From: Aeromicrobium sp. A1-2
Lineage (GTDB): Bacteria > Actinomycetota > Actinomycetes > Propionibacteriales > Nocardioidaceae
Assembly: GCF_003443875.1 (NCBI RefSeq)
Contig: NZ_CP027482.1
Location: 2,790,001-2,854,000, forward strand
DNA length: 64,000 bases
Direction of reading: 5' to 3'
Shown here: in pieces, positions 16,821-27,191 of the stretch
How the letters are laid out: each line of letters starts with the position of its first letter
Numbering within the stretch: the first letter of the stretch is position 1
The notes under the pieces: model-generated
The model's input: only the letters and a program-made list of their open reading frames with translations
Databases searched by the model: none
What the model was told of the DNA's origin: nothing
Program-made: the position numbers and the translations under genes

Positions 16821-17270
16821 ATGACTTCTGACACGATCTCCGTCGAACGCACGATCAAGGCCACTCCCGAGCAGATCTTCGCGCTGGTGGCCGATGCCGC
16901 CCGGCACGCCGACATCGACGGTTCCGGTACGGTTCGCGGCACCCGACAGGCGTCACGCCCGCTCACCCTCGGCTCGACGTTCGGCATGGCGATGCACATG
17001 GGCGTGGGCTACCGCACCTCCAACACCGTCGTGGAGTTCGAGCAGGACCGCCGCATCGCGTGGAAGACCACCGGCATGAAGGGCCTGGTCGGAGGCCGCA
17101 TCTGGCGCTACGAGCTCGAGCCGGTCGACGGCGGGACCCTGGTGCGTGAGTCGTGGGACGTCTCGCAGGACAAGCAGAAGTTCCTGCTCAAGCGCAGCCG
17201 GATGGCACCCGCGGCGAAGGCCGGGATGCGTAAGACCCTCGAGCGGATCGCATCAAACCTCGAGGCATAA
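16821..17270 (+). CDS. SRPBCC-family protein (polyketide cyclase/START-like)
   Basis: A 149-residue SRPBCC (Bet v1-like) fold protein. The N-terminal strand reads SVERTIKATPEQIFALVADAARHADIDGSG and later WKTTGMKGLVGGRIWRYELEPVDGGTLVRESWDVS, the usual lipid- or ligand-pocket pattern. The function is unknown; many actinobacteria carry several paralogues binding hydrophobic ligands. An alternative ATG at 16812 would add three residues. It is divergent from purF and stands 54 bp before an acyl-CoA ligase on the same strand, so it may be co-transcribed with it. Confidence 0.75.
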   Translation: MTSDTISVERTIKATPEQIFALVADAARHADIDGSGTVRGTRQASRPLTLGSTFGMAMHMGVGYRTSNTVVEFEQDRRIAWKTTGMKGLVGGRIWRYELEPVDGGTLVRESWDVSQDKQKFLLKRSRMAPAAKAGMRKTLERIASNLEA

Positions 17271-17324
17271 GGCGCCCGGTCCCCTACCCTGATGTGACCC
17301 CTGTCACCTCAGTCGAGGAGCACC

Positions 17325-18887
17325 ATGCCCGTCGCCATCCCTCCCGCCACGTATCTGCCCGACTTTCTCGCCTTCCGTGCGACCGAGCAGCCAGACCAAC
17401 CGTGCTGGATCTTCGGCGAGCGCACCTGGACCTGGGCGCAGGCCTGGGAAACGGTGGGCCAGGCGGCCGGCGCACTCGCAGCCGAAGGCGTTGGCCGAGG
17501 CGACCGGGTCGCGATCCTGGACAAGAACAATCCGGCGGTGCTGCATATCCTGCTCGGCGGATGTCACATCGGTGCCGCCACAACCGTGGTCAACTGGCGT
17601 CTTGCAGGCGATGAGCTCGACTACGTCATCAACGACTGCGGAGCCACGGTCGTCTTCGTCGGCCACCAGCTCGTCGACCAGTTCGAGCTCGTCCGCGACC
17701 GACTGAAGCACGTCGAGAAGGTCATCATCGTCGGCGGCGAGCACGACGAGCTCGAGGCGTGGCTGGCCGCTGCGACCCCGATGGATCGACAGGCCGAGGT
17801 CGAGCCCGACGACGTGTGCGTCGTGATGTACAGCTCCGGCACCACGGGCCGACCCAAGGGTGTGCAGCTGTCCCAGCACGCGATGGTCGAGCACAGCGTC
17901 AACGGCCTGGGTGACGCGAACTACGAGGACGGCGACATGCTGCTCGTCGCGATGCCCATGTTCCACGTCGGCGGCTGCTCGTACGCGCTGCTGGGGCCCG
18001 TCGTCGGCGCGCCCGGCTACATCATCAGCGAGGTCGATGGAGCTTTGTTGGCCGGCGGAGTCATGGCTGGCTGCACGCACGTGTTCCTCGTCCCGGCTGT
18101 TGTCGCCGCGCTGGTCGCCGCCGGACCGCAGGTCATGGGCCTGTTCGGCAAGCTCAAGGCGTTCGGCTATGGCGCGGCACCCATGCCACTTCCCGTGCTA
18201 CGCGCGGCGATGGAAGCGTGGCCCAACACCGAGTTTCAGCAGGTCTATGGGATGACCGAGTTCGGTGGCGTCATCACAGTCCTGAACGACGCGGCCCACC
18301 GCGACACGGCCCACCCCGAACGCCTCGTGTCGGCTGGCCTGCCCGTGGACCACGCCGAGATGAAGATCGTCGACCCGGTGTCGCTGCGGGACATGCCGCA
18401 GGGCGAGTCCGGCGAGGTCTGGTTCCGCACGCCACAGGCCACGATCGGCTACCTCGGGAAGCCCGAGGCGACTGCGGAGCTCATCACCGCCGACGGCTGG
18501 GTCCGCACGGGCGATCTCGGTCGGGTCGACGAGGACGGCTTCTTGTTCATCGAGGACCGGATCAAGGACATGATCATCACGGGCGGCGAAAACGTCTACT
18601 CCCCCGAGGTCGAACGCATCCTCGCCGAGCACCCCGCGGTCGCCGAGATCGCGATCATCGGCGTGCCTGACGACCGGTGGGGAGAGGCGGTCAAGGCCGT
18701 CGTCGCATTCCACCCCGACCAGACCGCGACCCCCGAGGAGCTCATCGCCTTCGCCCGGGAGCGACTTGCCGGCTACAAGGCTCCGTCGACCATCGACATC
18801 GTCGAGGCGCTGCCGCGCAATCCCTCCGGCAAGATCCTCAAGCGCGACCTGCGCAAGCCCTACTGGGGGGACGGCCGTCAGGTCTGA
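17325..18887 (+). CDS. Acyl-CoA ligase, AMP-binding family
   Basis: A 520-residue ANL enzyme with MYSSGTTGRPKGVQLS near residue 170, the QQVYGMTEFGG loop near 305, the hinge GDLGRVDEDGFLFIEDRIKD near 405 and the catalytic Lys in NPSGKILKRDLRK near 508. It would make a fatty or aromatic acyl-CoA. It differs clearly from the two other ligases in the window (9097-10611 and 37906-39462) and resembles actinobacterial FadD-type enzymes of unknown specificity. It follows the SRPBCC gene, and a GC-rich hairpin lies shortly after its stop. Confidence 0.88.
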   Translation: MPVAIPPATYLPDFLAFRATEQPDQPCWIFGERTWTWAQAWETVGQAAGALAAEGVGRGDRVAILDKNNPAVLHILLGGCHIGAATTVVNWRLAGDELDYVINDCGATVVFVGHQLVDQFELVRDRLKHVEKVIIVGGEHDELEAWLAAATPMDRQAEVEPDDVCVVMYSSGTTGRPKGVQLSQHAMVEHSVNGLGDANYEDGDMLLVAMPMFHVGGCSYALLGPVVGAPGYIISEVDGALLAGGVMAGCTHVFLVPAVVAALVAAGPQVMGLFGKLKAFGYGAAPMPLPVLRAAMEAWPNTEFQQVYGMTEFGGVITVLNDAAHRDTAHPERLVSAGLPVDHAEMKIVDPVSLRDMPQGESGEVWFRTPQATIGYLGKPEATAELITADGWVRTGDLGRVDEDGFLFIEDRIKDMIITGGENVYSPEVERILAEHPAVAEIAIIGVPDDRWGEAVKAVVAFHPDQTATPEELIAFARERLAGYKAPSTIDIVEALPRNPSGKILKRDLRKPYWGDGRQV

Positions 18888-18907
18888 GCCCGACCCAAAA
18901 AGACAAC

Positions 18908-18943
18908 GTGGCCCCGACCATCCAGGGGAGGGGCCGGGACCAC
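18908..18943 (+). terminator. GC-rich hairpin after the acyl-CoA ligase
   Basis: GTGGCCCCGACC can pair with the downstream GGGGCCGGGACCAC in 10 of 12 positions. It starts 21 bp after the ligase stop, in a 234-bp gap before the glycerophosphodiesterase gene; there is no T-tract. I see nothing else in that gap. Confidence 0.4.
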
Positions 18944-19121
18944 GATGGCTCAAGCGTATCGCTTCGAGCTGGCGTCACCACACCAGCACCATGACAGGAC
19001 TCTCACCCGACCCGTACCCTTCACGGCATGCCTCTGGCACCATTGCCCACCTCCTGGCTGCCGTCCGACACGGCCCTGACGGGTCGTCGCGACGTCGGCG
19101 TCGCGGCTGCGAGCTGACCGC

Positions 19122-19847
19122 ATGGCACTCGTCTCGGCACACCGAGGTGGCGCTGGTGACGACCCCGCGGCACAGAACACGCTCGCCGCGTTCGAGGCGG
19201 CCATCGGCGCCGGCTGCGACTTCGTGGAGTTCGACGTACGTCTGACTGCCGACGGGCGTCCGGTGATCTTCCACGACGCAGACCTCCCGGGCGAGGCCGG
19301 CGTCCGATCAATCGCCATGCACCGTCACGACGAGATCGCCGACGCGAATCTGGTCGACCTCGACGCCGTCCTCACCCTCATCCGCGGCCGAGTCAAGGCG
19401 CACGTTGACCTCAAGGTGCCCGGCGACGAGATCGCCCTCGTCGAGCGGATCGTGTCGGCGCTGGGCACCGACGACGTCATCATCACGACGGCCGAGGACT
19501 CGTCGGTGCGCCGACTCCGGCGATGGTCCCAAGAGCACGCTCCGGACCTGCTCGTCGGCCTGTCCTCCAGCCCTCGATCAGGGGCCACTCACTGGTTTGC
19601 GCGCAAGCGGGTTCAGCTGGAGTCCGCATTTCCGCGGCTGCGGATCCGGCTCAGCGGAGCCAATCTCGTGGTCGCCCACAAGACCGTGGCCCGGCTGTCA
19701 CTCAAGGCGTACGCCCGCCGGCGGGGGCTGCCGCTGCTGGTGTGGACGGTCGACCGGCCCGACGAGCTCGAACGGTGGATGAACGACCCGGACGTGTGGA
19801 CTGTGACGACGAACTACCCCGATCGCGCCTTCGCAGCGAGACACTAG
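19122..19847 (+). CDS. Glycerophosphodiester phosphodiesterase
   Basis: A 241-residue GDPD-family TIM-barrel enzyme that hydrolyses glycerophosphodiesters to glycerol 3-phosphate and an alcohol. The catalytic and metal residues appear in the usual order: SAHRGG (His/Arg) near residue 6, DFVEFDVRLTADG (Glu/Asp) near 36, and VIFHDADL (His) near 50. VTTNYPDRA closes the barrel. No signal peptide is seen, so it is cytoplasmic. The length is typical of short bacterial UgpQ-type enzymes. Confidence 0.9.
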   Translation: MALVSAHRGGAGDDPAAQNTLAAFEAAIGAGCDFVEFDVRLTADGRPVIFHDADLPGEAGVRSIAMHRHDEIADANLVDLDAVLTLIRGRVKAHVDLKVPGDEIALVERIVSALGTDDVIITTAEDSSVRRLRRWSQEHAPDLLVGLSSSPRSGATHWFARKRVQLESAFPRLRIRLSGANLVVAHKTVARLSLKAYARRRGLPLLVWTVDRPDELERWMNDPDVWTVTTNYPDRAFAARH

Positions 19848-19875
19848 GCGGGGACGCTGCTGCGCGAGCGGTTCG

Positions 19876-20228
19876 TCAGGCCTGGTCGAGCGGCAGCAGC
19901 GGAGAAAGGTCCGAACGCTCCCCCGACGCTCGCACCACGGCATCGGTCCAAGCCAGCCGGCCGCGGCCGAGCGCGATCCAGGTCGGCGCATCCATCTCGA
20001 CGACGGCCGGCGGCGTGCCACGGGTGTGCCGCGCCCCGGCGATGCACTGGACCGCCGCGAACGGCGGAATCCGCACCTCGACGCTCGCGCCGGGTGCCTT
20101 GTCGACCAGCAGCGCCACAAGGTGCATCGTGGCCGCCTTGAGATCGGCCCGCGCCGGCTCCCCGGCATCCAGCCGGTCGCAGATGCGGACGAACTCATCA
20201 TGCGACAGCGGCGTTGGCCGGCGTGCCA

Positions 20229-20229
<1 letters not shown>
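19876..20229 (-). CDS. Sterol-carrier-family small protein
   Basis: A 117-residue protein recognised as the actinobacterial sterol-carrier-family protein that follows purL. It starts [22 protein letters not shown], then has [30 protein letters not shown] and a C-terminal [21 protein letters not shown] segment that matches SCP2-like folds. The ATG shares one base with the purL stop codon, so it is coupled to purL. No enzymatic role is known. The linkage to purL is conserved from memory, but nothing in the sequence ties it to purine synthesis. Confidence 0.7.
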
Positions 20230-22499
<2,270 letters not shown>

Positions 22500-22548
22500 A
22501 GCCGAATCCTATCGGTCCCTCCCCACGCCTCCGAATCCGTGGTGGCAG

Positions 22549-23625
22549 TCAGCGCCAGGCGCCGCGGGTGTGCTGCGGCGGGTACGGCGCTTCACGGTGC
22601 GACACCCCCAGCTCGTGGGCCGCGCGCAGCGGCCATGCCGGCTCCCTGATCGCCGCGCGGGCCAGCATCACGATGTCGGCGTCACCATCGACCAGCACCT
22701 GCTCGGCCTGGGCCGGGTCGGTGATCAGCCCGACGGCGGCGACCGGCAGCCCACTCACGCTGCGCACCTCACGCGCGAACGGGACTTGGTAGCCCGGACC
22801 GATGTCGATCTTCTGGTGGGCCACCGCGCCACCCGACGACACGTCGAGCAGATCGACGTCGTGCTGCTTGAGCACCGACCCGAGCTGAGCGGTCTCCTCG
22901 ACGGTCCACCCACCGTCGGCCCAGTCCGAGGCCGACAGACGGACGAACACCGGCTTGTCCCACACCGCTCGGACCGCGTCGACGATCTCGACGACGAGCC
23001 GGGTCCGGTTGGCGAAGGACCCGCCGTACCGGTCGGTGCGCTGGTTGGCCAACGGAGAGAGGAACTCGTGGATCAGGTAGCCGTGAGCTCCATGGATCTC
23101 GACGACGTCGAAACCGGCGGCGTCAGCCCGTACCGCAGCGTCGGCGAAGGCCTGCGGCAGAGCGGCAACCTCCTGGGTCGCCAGCGCACGCGGCACGTCA
23201 AGACCCTCGAAGGCCAGCGCTGAAGGTCCTACCGGCTCCCAGCCCCCGACCTCGGCCGGAGCCGTGCCGGAGCCCTCGCTGAACGGCGACCACGTCGAGC
23301 CCTTGCGGCCGGCGTGCGCCAGCTGGATCGCGGCGATCGTGCCCTGGCTGCGGACGAAGTCGGTGATGCGACGCCACGGCTCGATGTGCTCGTCCGACCA
23401 GATGCCGGTGTCCTCGGGGCTGATCCGGCCCTCCGGCACGACGGCGGTCGCCTCGGTCACGACCAAGCCAAAGCCACCCATCGCGTGCTGCCCGAGGTTG
23501 ACCAGGTGCCAGTCCGTCGGCATCCCGTCCCGCTCGAAACATGAGTACTGGCACATCGCCGCGAGCCAGATGCGGTTGCGCGCGGTCATGCCACGCAGGG
23601 TCAGGGGTTCGAAGAGAGCGGGCAC
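22549..23625 (-). CDS. Old Yellow Enzyme-type NADH:flavin oxidoreductase (YqjM-like)
   Basis: A 358-residue FMN TIM-barrel ene-reductase of the thermophilic-like/YqjM class. MCQYSC near residue 24 carries the regulatory Cys and the Tyr typical of this class; QLAHAGRKGS near 100 and EIHGAHGYLIHEFLSPLANQRTD near 175 carry the substrate-binding His pair. C-terminal VAAVGLITDP and VMLARAAIREP bind FMN phosphate. These enzymes reduce activated C=C bonds with NAD(P)H; the natural substrate is usually unknown. GTG 23625 is the only sensible start, 36 bp downstream of the 50-residue gene. Confidence 0.9.
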   Translation of the reverse strand: MPALFEPLTLRGMTARNRIWLAAMCQYSCFERDGMPTDWHLVNLGQHAMGGFGLVVTEATAVVPEGRISPEDTGIWSDEHIEPWRRITDFVRSQGTIAAIQLAHAGRKGSTWSPFSEGSGTAPAEVGGWEPVGPSALAFEGLDVPRALATQEVAALPQAFADAAVRADAAGFDVVEIHGAHGYLIHEFLSPLANQRTDRYGGSFANRTRLVVEIVDAVRAVWDKPVFVRLSASDWADGGWTVEETAQLGSVLKQHDVDLLDVSSGGAVAHQKIDIGPGYQVPFAREVRSVSGLPVAAVGLITDPAQAEQVLVDGDADIVMLARAAIREPAWPLRAAHELGVSHREAPYPPQHTRGAWR

Positions 23626-23661
23626 GTCGGGTGCAACCGGCCGGACACCCGCGTCATTCCG

Positions 23662-23814
23662 TCAGAGCGCACCCAGGCCGTAGCGGATCATGAAGTCACG
23701 CTCGGCGTCGCGACCGCCCTCGGGATCTGGCACCGGGTTGGTCTCCTGCGACGTCACGGTGTCCGCCAGGCGTACACGCCTGGGGAGCTGCTTGAAGCGG
23801 TCCGGCTCCGTCAT
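23662..23814 (-). CDS. Conserved-looking 50-residue protein coupled to the flavoprotein reductase
   Basis: The frame reads MTEPDRFKQLPRRVRLADTV followed by TSQETNPVPDPEGGRDAERDFMIRYGLGAL. Its ATG overlaps the stop of the upstream flavoprotein gene (ATGA), which argues that it is translated. The polar, charged and Pro-rich content has no membrane segment or metal motif. I do not recognise a characterised family; the composition resembles short conserved actinobacterial hypotheticals. It could be a partner or stabiliser of the reductase encoded just before it. Confidence 0.65.
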   Translation of the reverse strand: MTEPDRFKQLPRRVRLADTVTSQETNPVPDPEGGRDAERDFMIRYGLGAL

Positions 23815-25028
23815 CGGGTGACCTCCGTCAGCGGCACGCCGGGATCAGCCAGCCGCTCGCGATCCACGGCGCGCCCGACAAGCGCACGCAGCGCGTCGTT
23901 GACGTCCCACACGTTGACGTTCATGCCCGCCCGGACGACGTCTTGCGCCAACCAGAACGCGATGAACTCCCCCGAGGCCAGGTCTCCCCGGATCACCACG
24001 GCATCGTCCGCGGAGGCGCGGCCGACGTACTCCATCCCCAGGTCGTACTGATCGGTGAAGAAGTACGGTTGCCAGTCGTACGTCCCGTCCTTGTCCAGCA
24101 GCGCACGGCCTGCCAGCACGCCCTGCCGGATCGCGTTGTCCCAGTGCTCGACCCGCACCGTGCGGCCGAGCGCCGTGTTGAAGGCCATGGCAACGTCACC
24201 GGCGGCGAAGATCACCGGGTCGGACGTTCGCAGGTGCGCATCGACGCAGATCCCGCCATCGACCTCAAGACCGGCCGCCTCGGCAAGCTGCGTGTTAGGA
24301 CTGATACCGACCGCGACGACCACGACGTCGGCCGGCAGCACCTCATCACCCACCTGGACGCCGCTGACCCGACCCGCGGAGCCGATCAGCGCCGTGACGG
24401 AGACCGACGTCCGCACGTCGACGCCATGGCTGCGGTGCAGGTCGGCGAAGTATCCGCCCAGCTCATCGCCGAGCACCCGTCCGAGCGGCACGGCGGCGAA
24501 CTCGCACACCGTGACGCGGGCACCCGCGGCCCGCGCTGCGGCCGCGGTCTCCAGACCGATCCAGCCGCCGCCGATGATGACGACGTCACGCGCCGAGGTG
24601 AACGCCTCGCGAAGACGGGAGCTGTCCGCGATCGTCCGCAACGACAGCACGCCGTCCAGATCTGCACCCGGCAGGTCGAGTCGCCGAGGGCTCGCCCCGG
24701 TCGCGATCAGGAGCCGGTCGTACGGGACGACAACACCTGAGGACGACGTCACGGTACGGGCGTCGCGCTCGATCGATGCGGCGGCGTCACCGAACATCGT
24801 CGTCACGTCGTGCTCGTCGAGCCAGCCGGGCGGGTGGACGTACAGCTCCTCGGACGACTCGCTGCCCTGCAGATGGCCCTTGGACAGGGCCGGGCGCTCA
24901 TATGGTCGTTCCGCTTCGTCGCCGATCAGGGTGATGCGACCGGTGAATCCCTCGGCGCGCACGGACTCGACGGCCTTGGCCGCCGCAAGTCCGGCACCGA
25001 TCACGACGATCGATCCGTCAATCTCCAT
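23811..25028 (-). CDS. FAD-dependent ferredoxin/rubredoxin reductase-like oxidoreductase
   Basis: A 405-residue pyridine-nucleotide-disulfide-fold reductase. The N-terminal FAD site is VVIGAGLAAAKAVESVR; ERPYERPALSKGHL near 42 is typical of oxygenase-coupled reductases (BphA4, ThcD). The NAD site is VVIIGGGWIGLETAAAAR near 150 and the second FAD motif VIFAAGDVA near 275, followed by a reductase C-domain (GQPYFFTDQYDLGMEYVG region). It has no redox Cys pair, so it is not a disulfide reductase. It should pass electrons from NAD(P)H to a ferredoxin or rubredoxin, but none is encoded nearby. Confidence 0.88.
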   Translation of the reverse strand: MEIDGSIVVIGAGLAAAKAVESVRAEGFTGRITLIGDEAERPYERPALSKGHLQGSESSEELYVHPPGWLDEHDVTTMFGDAAASIERDARTVTSSSGVVVPYDRLLIATGASPRRLDLPGADLDGVLSLRTIADSSRLREAFTSARDVVIIGGGWIGLETAAAARAAGARVTVCEFAAVPLGRVLGDELGGYFADLHRSHGVDVRTSVSVTALIGSAGRVSGVQVGDEVLPADVVVVAVGISPNTQLAEAAGLEVDGGICVDAHLRTSDPVIFAAGDVAMAFNTALGRTVRVEHWDNAIRQGVLAGRALLDKDGTYDWQPYFFTDQYDLGMEYVGRASADDAVVIRGDLASGEFIAFWLAQDVVRAGMNVNVWDVNDALRALVGRAVDRERLADPGVPLTEVTR

Positions 25029-25091
25029 CTCGTCAATCTCCTACTTTCGGCTCATGGACGCAAGGATGCGAGCACCCGGAATGTAGCCAAC

Positions 25092-25622
25092 GTGCGCGAC
25101 GGGCTGATCGACACCGAGTTCGCCCGCCTCTCAGGACGCACCGGCCCCGGGGCAGGACGCCCCTCCAAGCTCTATCGCCGATCCGGTGACGACATCGCGG
25201 TCTCCCTGCCGGAGCGGGAGAACCAGTTCGCCGCGGCGCTGATGGCCGACGCGATCAGCGATTCCGCACGGACCGGCGCCCCCGTCATGGAGTCGCTGGC
25301 ACGCATGGCCGCCACGCACGGGCGAGCTCTGGGGATCGCTGCCGGATCCGCTGGAGCACCTGCTGGAGCAGCCGCTCTGGACGTGGTCTGCGAGGTGCTT
25401 GCCGAGCACGGCTTCGAGCCGCGGGTCGACGCCGGTCAGGCTGTCCTCGCCAACTGCCCGTTCCACGCGCTCGCGACGACTCACACCGCGCTGGTCTGCG
25501 GCATGAACCTGGCCCTGATCGATGCCATGGTCGATGAGGTGGAACCCGGCGCCGTCGAGTGCCGCCTCGACCCCAGCCCCGGCCGTTGTTGCGTGACCCT
25601 CTCGGCCCTTCCCGAGCGCTGA
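25092..25622 (+). pseudogene. Helix-turn-helix regulator lacking its N-terminal DNA-binding half
   Basis: From GTG 25092 the frame gives about 176 residues: VRDGLIDTEFARLSGRTGPGAGRPSKLYRR, the wing end of an ArsR/SufR-like winged helix, then a ligand domain with NCPFHALATTHTALVCGMNLALIDAMV, whose Cys/His pattern suggests a metal or Fe-S site. Full-length relatives carry about 50 more N-terminal residues with the recognition helix. Upstream here only STRNVA-like residues and 60 bp separate it from the divergent flavoprotein start. It has probably lost its DNA-binding half and may be non-functional; a displaced start or alternative N-terminus cannot be excluded. Confidence 0.5.
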
Positions 25623-25656
25623 CGGGTGGCCGGAGGGCCGACTTGCGAACGTCGGA

Positions 25657-26373
25657 TCAGATTGGTTCGGAGGGCTCCAGCACGGGCGGGCGGCGCCTTC
25701 CACCGGGCAGTCGTCCGGCGAGGGCGCCTAGCGGCTCGACCGCACCACTGAGGATGTTGACCGCGGAGTTCAGGCTGGGGATGGCGTGGCCCAGCGCCTC
25801 GAGCCGCGGGATGATGGCATCGAACGTCGTCCCGAGATCGATCAGTTGGTCGAGCGTCCCGCCGGGCGCCAACAGCTTCTCCAGGATCCCGTCCTCGGCA
25901 AGGAGCTGCTCGAGCAGTCCGCCCTCGGCAAGGACCCGGTCCAGGGCGCCCTCCTCGGCCAGCAGCCGGTCGAGGGCCCCGTCGGGGGCAAGGAACCGGT
26001 AGAGCGATCCCTCTTCGCTGAGCGCGCGGTCCAGCGGACCTCCCGCCTCGAGCAGCCGGACAAACGGTCCTTCCTCGTCGGCCATCCGGTCGAGCAGCCC
26101 GTCGCGAGCCAGCGCCCTGCCCAGCGGGCGATCGTCGGCCGTGAGGTCAGCCAACGTGTTGGCCAGCCCGATCGGTCCACGCTCGTCGGCGAGGATCCGA
26201 CCAAGCTGCTCGAGCAAACCGTTCTCACCGAAGATCTGTGCCAGCCGGGTGCCGTATCCGCCCTCCCGCAGGATCGGGCCCTGCGGGGAGGCGAGCTGGC
26301 CGAGGCCGAGCGTCGCCTGGGTCGCAGCGATCGTCACGCGGAGGGGAAGCAATGCCAGTCCTCGGATGTCCAT
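25657..26373 (-). CDS. Decapeptide-repeat protein of unknown function
   Basis: A 238-residue protein whose middle (about residues 85-185) consists of about nine tandem 10-residue units with the pattern xLDRxLAExG, for example PLDRALSEEG, SLYRFLAPDG, ALDRLLAEEG, ALDRVLAEGG, LLEQLLAEDG and ILEKLLAPGG. The spacing of Leu and Gly suggests a regular helical or solenoid stack. The N-terminus (MDIRGLALLPLRVTIAATQATLGLG) is hydrophobic and could be a membrane-associated helix; the C-terminus is Pro/Arg-rich. I do not recognise a characterised family. ATG 26373 stands 7 nt after TACGCT, a leaderless arrangement. It is divergent from the ABC exporter operon. Confidence 0.75.
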   Translation of the reverse strand: MDIRGLALLPLRVTIAATQATLGLGQLASPQGPILREGGYGTRLAQIFGENGLLEQLGRILADERGPIGLANTLADLTADDRPLGRALARDGLLDRMADEEGPFVRLLEAGGPLDRALSEEGSLYRFLAPDGALDRLLAEEGALDRVLAEGGLLEQLLAEDGILEKLLAPGGTLDQLIDLGTTFDAIIPRLEALGHAIPSLNSAVNILSGAVEPLGALAGRLPGGRRRPPVLEPSEPI

Positions 26374-26435
26374 ACGACGAAGCGTAGGACCTTGACATCA
26401 CCAATGTCACGATCTGATGCGCAGACCATCCGCCA

Positions 26436-26464
26436 TTGATCATCCGTGCCCCTCAGCCTAGTAT
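26436..26464 (+). promoter_or_regulatory. Promoter of the ABC exporter/TetR operon
   Basis: TTGATC (26436-26441) and TAGTAT (26459-26464) are 17 bp apart, a near-ideal sigma-70-type promoter. The predicted transcription start falls at or just before the ATG at 26472, implying a leaderless message. Confidence 0.65.
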
Positions 26465-26481
26465 TCAACACATGTTGAATA
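26462..26481. promoter_or_regulatory. TetR-type operator overlapping -10 box and start codon
   Basis: Perfect 9-bp arms TATTCAACA and TGTTGAATA are separated by CA. The palindrome covers the end of the -10 box, the expected transcription start and the ATG of the ATPase gene. The operon's last gene encodes a TetR regulator, so it is the obvious ligand and would act by direct promoter blocking. Confidence 0.7.
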
Positions 26482-27191
26482 AGTCGGTCGTCGACGTTAC
26501 CCACCTGTGCGTCGTCCGGGGCGCCACCACCGTGATCCCCGATCTCACGATCTCGGTCCCGCAGGGATCGATCACCGGGCTGCTCGGACCGAGCGGCTGC
26601 GGGAAGTCGACCCTGATCCGTGCCATCGTCGGGATCCAGATCATCAGGTCGGGGACCGTGACGGTGCTCGGTGGTCCGGCCGGTACCGCGGCTACCCGGC
26701 AACGGGTCGGATATGTGACCCAGGCCGGCTCGATCTATCCCGACCTGACTGTCGTGCAGAACCTTCACTACTTCGCAGCACTGGCCGGCGCAACGGACTC
26801 CGCAGTCCGTGAGGCCGTCTCCAACGTCGGCCTGGACGACAAGGCCTCCGCCCTGGTCGGCAATCTCTCCGGGGGACAGCGGACCCGAGTCTCGCTCGCC
26901 GCGACGCTGCTGGCTGATCCGGAGCTGTACCTGCTCGACGAGCCGACCGTCGGTCTTGATCCGGTGCTGCGTCGGGACCTCTGGCAGCTGTTCGACGACA
27001 TCGCGGCAACTGGCAAGACCCTGCTCGTCTCGAGCCATGTCATGGACGAGGCCAGCAGGTGCGACCGCGTCCTGCTGATGCGGGAGGGACGGATCCTGGC
27101 CGACGCGACCCCCGACGAGCTCCGCGCTCAAACCGGCGAGGACGACCTGGAACAGGCGTTTCTCTCGCTGGCAGAAGGGACCGCGGCATGA
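26472..27191 (+). CDS. ABC transporter ATP-binding protein (ABC-2/drug-export type)
   Basis: A 239-residue ATPase with Walker A GPSGCGKST near residue 37, the Q-loop YVTQAGSIYPDLTV near 85, signature NLSGGQRTRVSLA near 130, Walker B LYLLDEPTVGLDP near 155 and the switch His in VSSHVMDEA. The DrrA-like C-terminal tail is short. It would energise export through the ABC-2 permease encoded next, whose ATG overlaps this stop (ATGA). The start at 26472 rather than an in-frame ATG 36 bp upstream follows from the promoter position and the poor similarity of the extra residues. Confidence 0.92.
   Translation: MLNKSVVDVTHLCVVRGATTVIPDLTISVPQGSITGLLGPSGCGKSTLIRAIVGIQIIRSGTVTVLGGPAGTAATRQRVGYVTQAGSIYPDLTVVQNLHYFAALAGATDSAVREAVSNVGLDDKASALVGNLSGGQRTRVSLAATLLADPELYLLDEPTVGLDPVLRRDLWQLFDDIAATGKTLLVSSHVMDEASRCDRVLLMREGRILADATPDELRAQTGEDDLEQAFLSLAEGTAA

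Noticed and set aside
24810..25091. N-terminal extension of the truncated regulator
   Set aside because: The frame is open there but lies antisense to the 5' part of the flavoprotein gene and shows no HTH similarity.
26400..26471. 12-residue N-terminal extension of the ABC ATPase (ATG 26436)
   Set aside because: That ATG is inside the -35 region of a strong promoter, so it would not be on the message.
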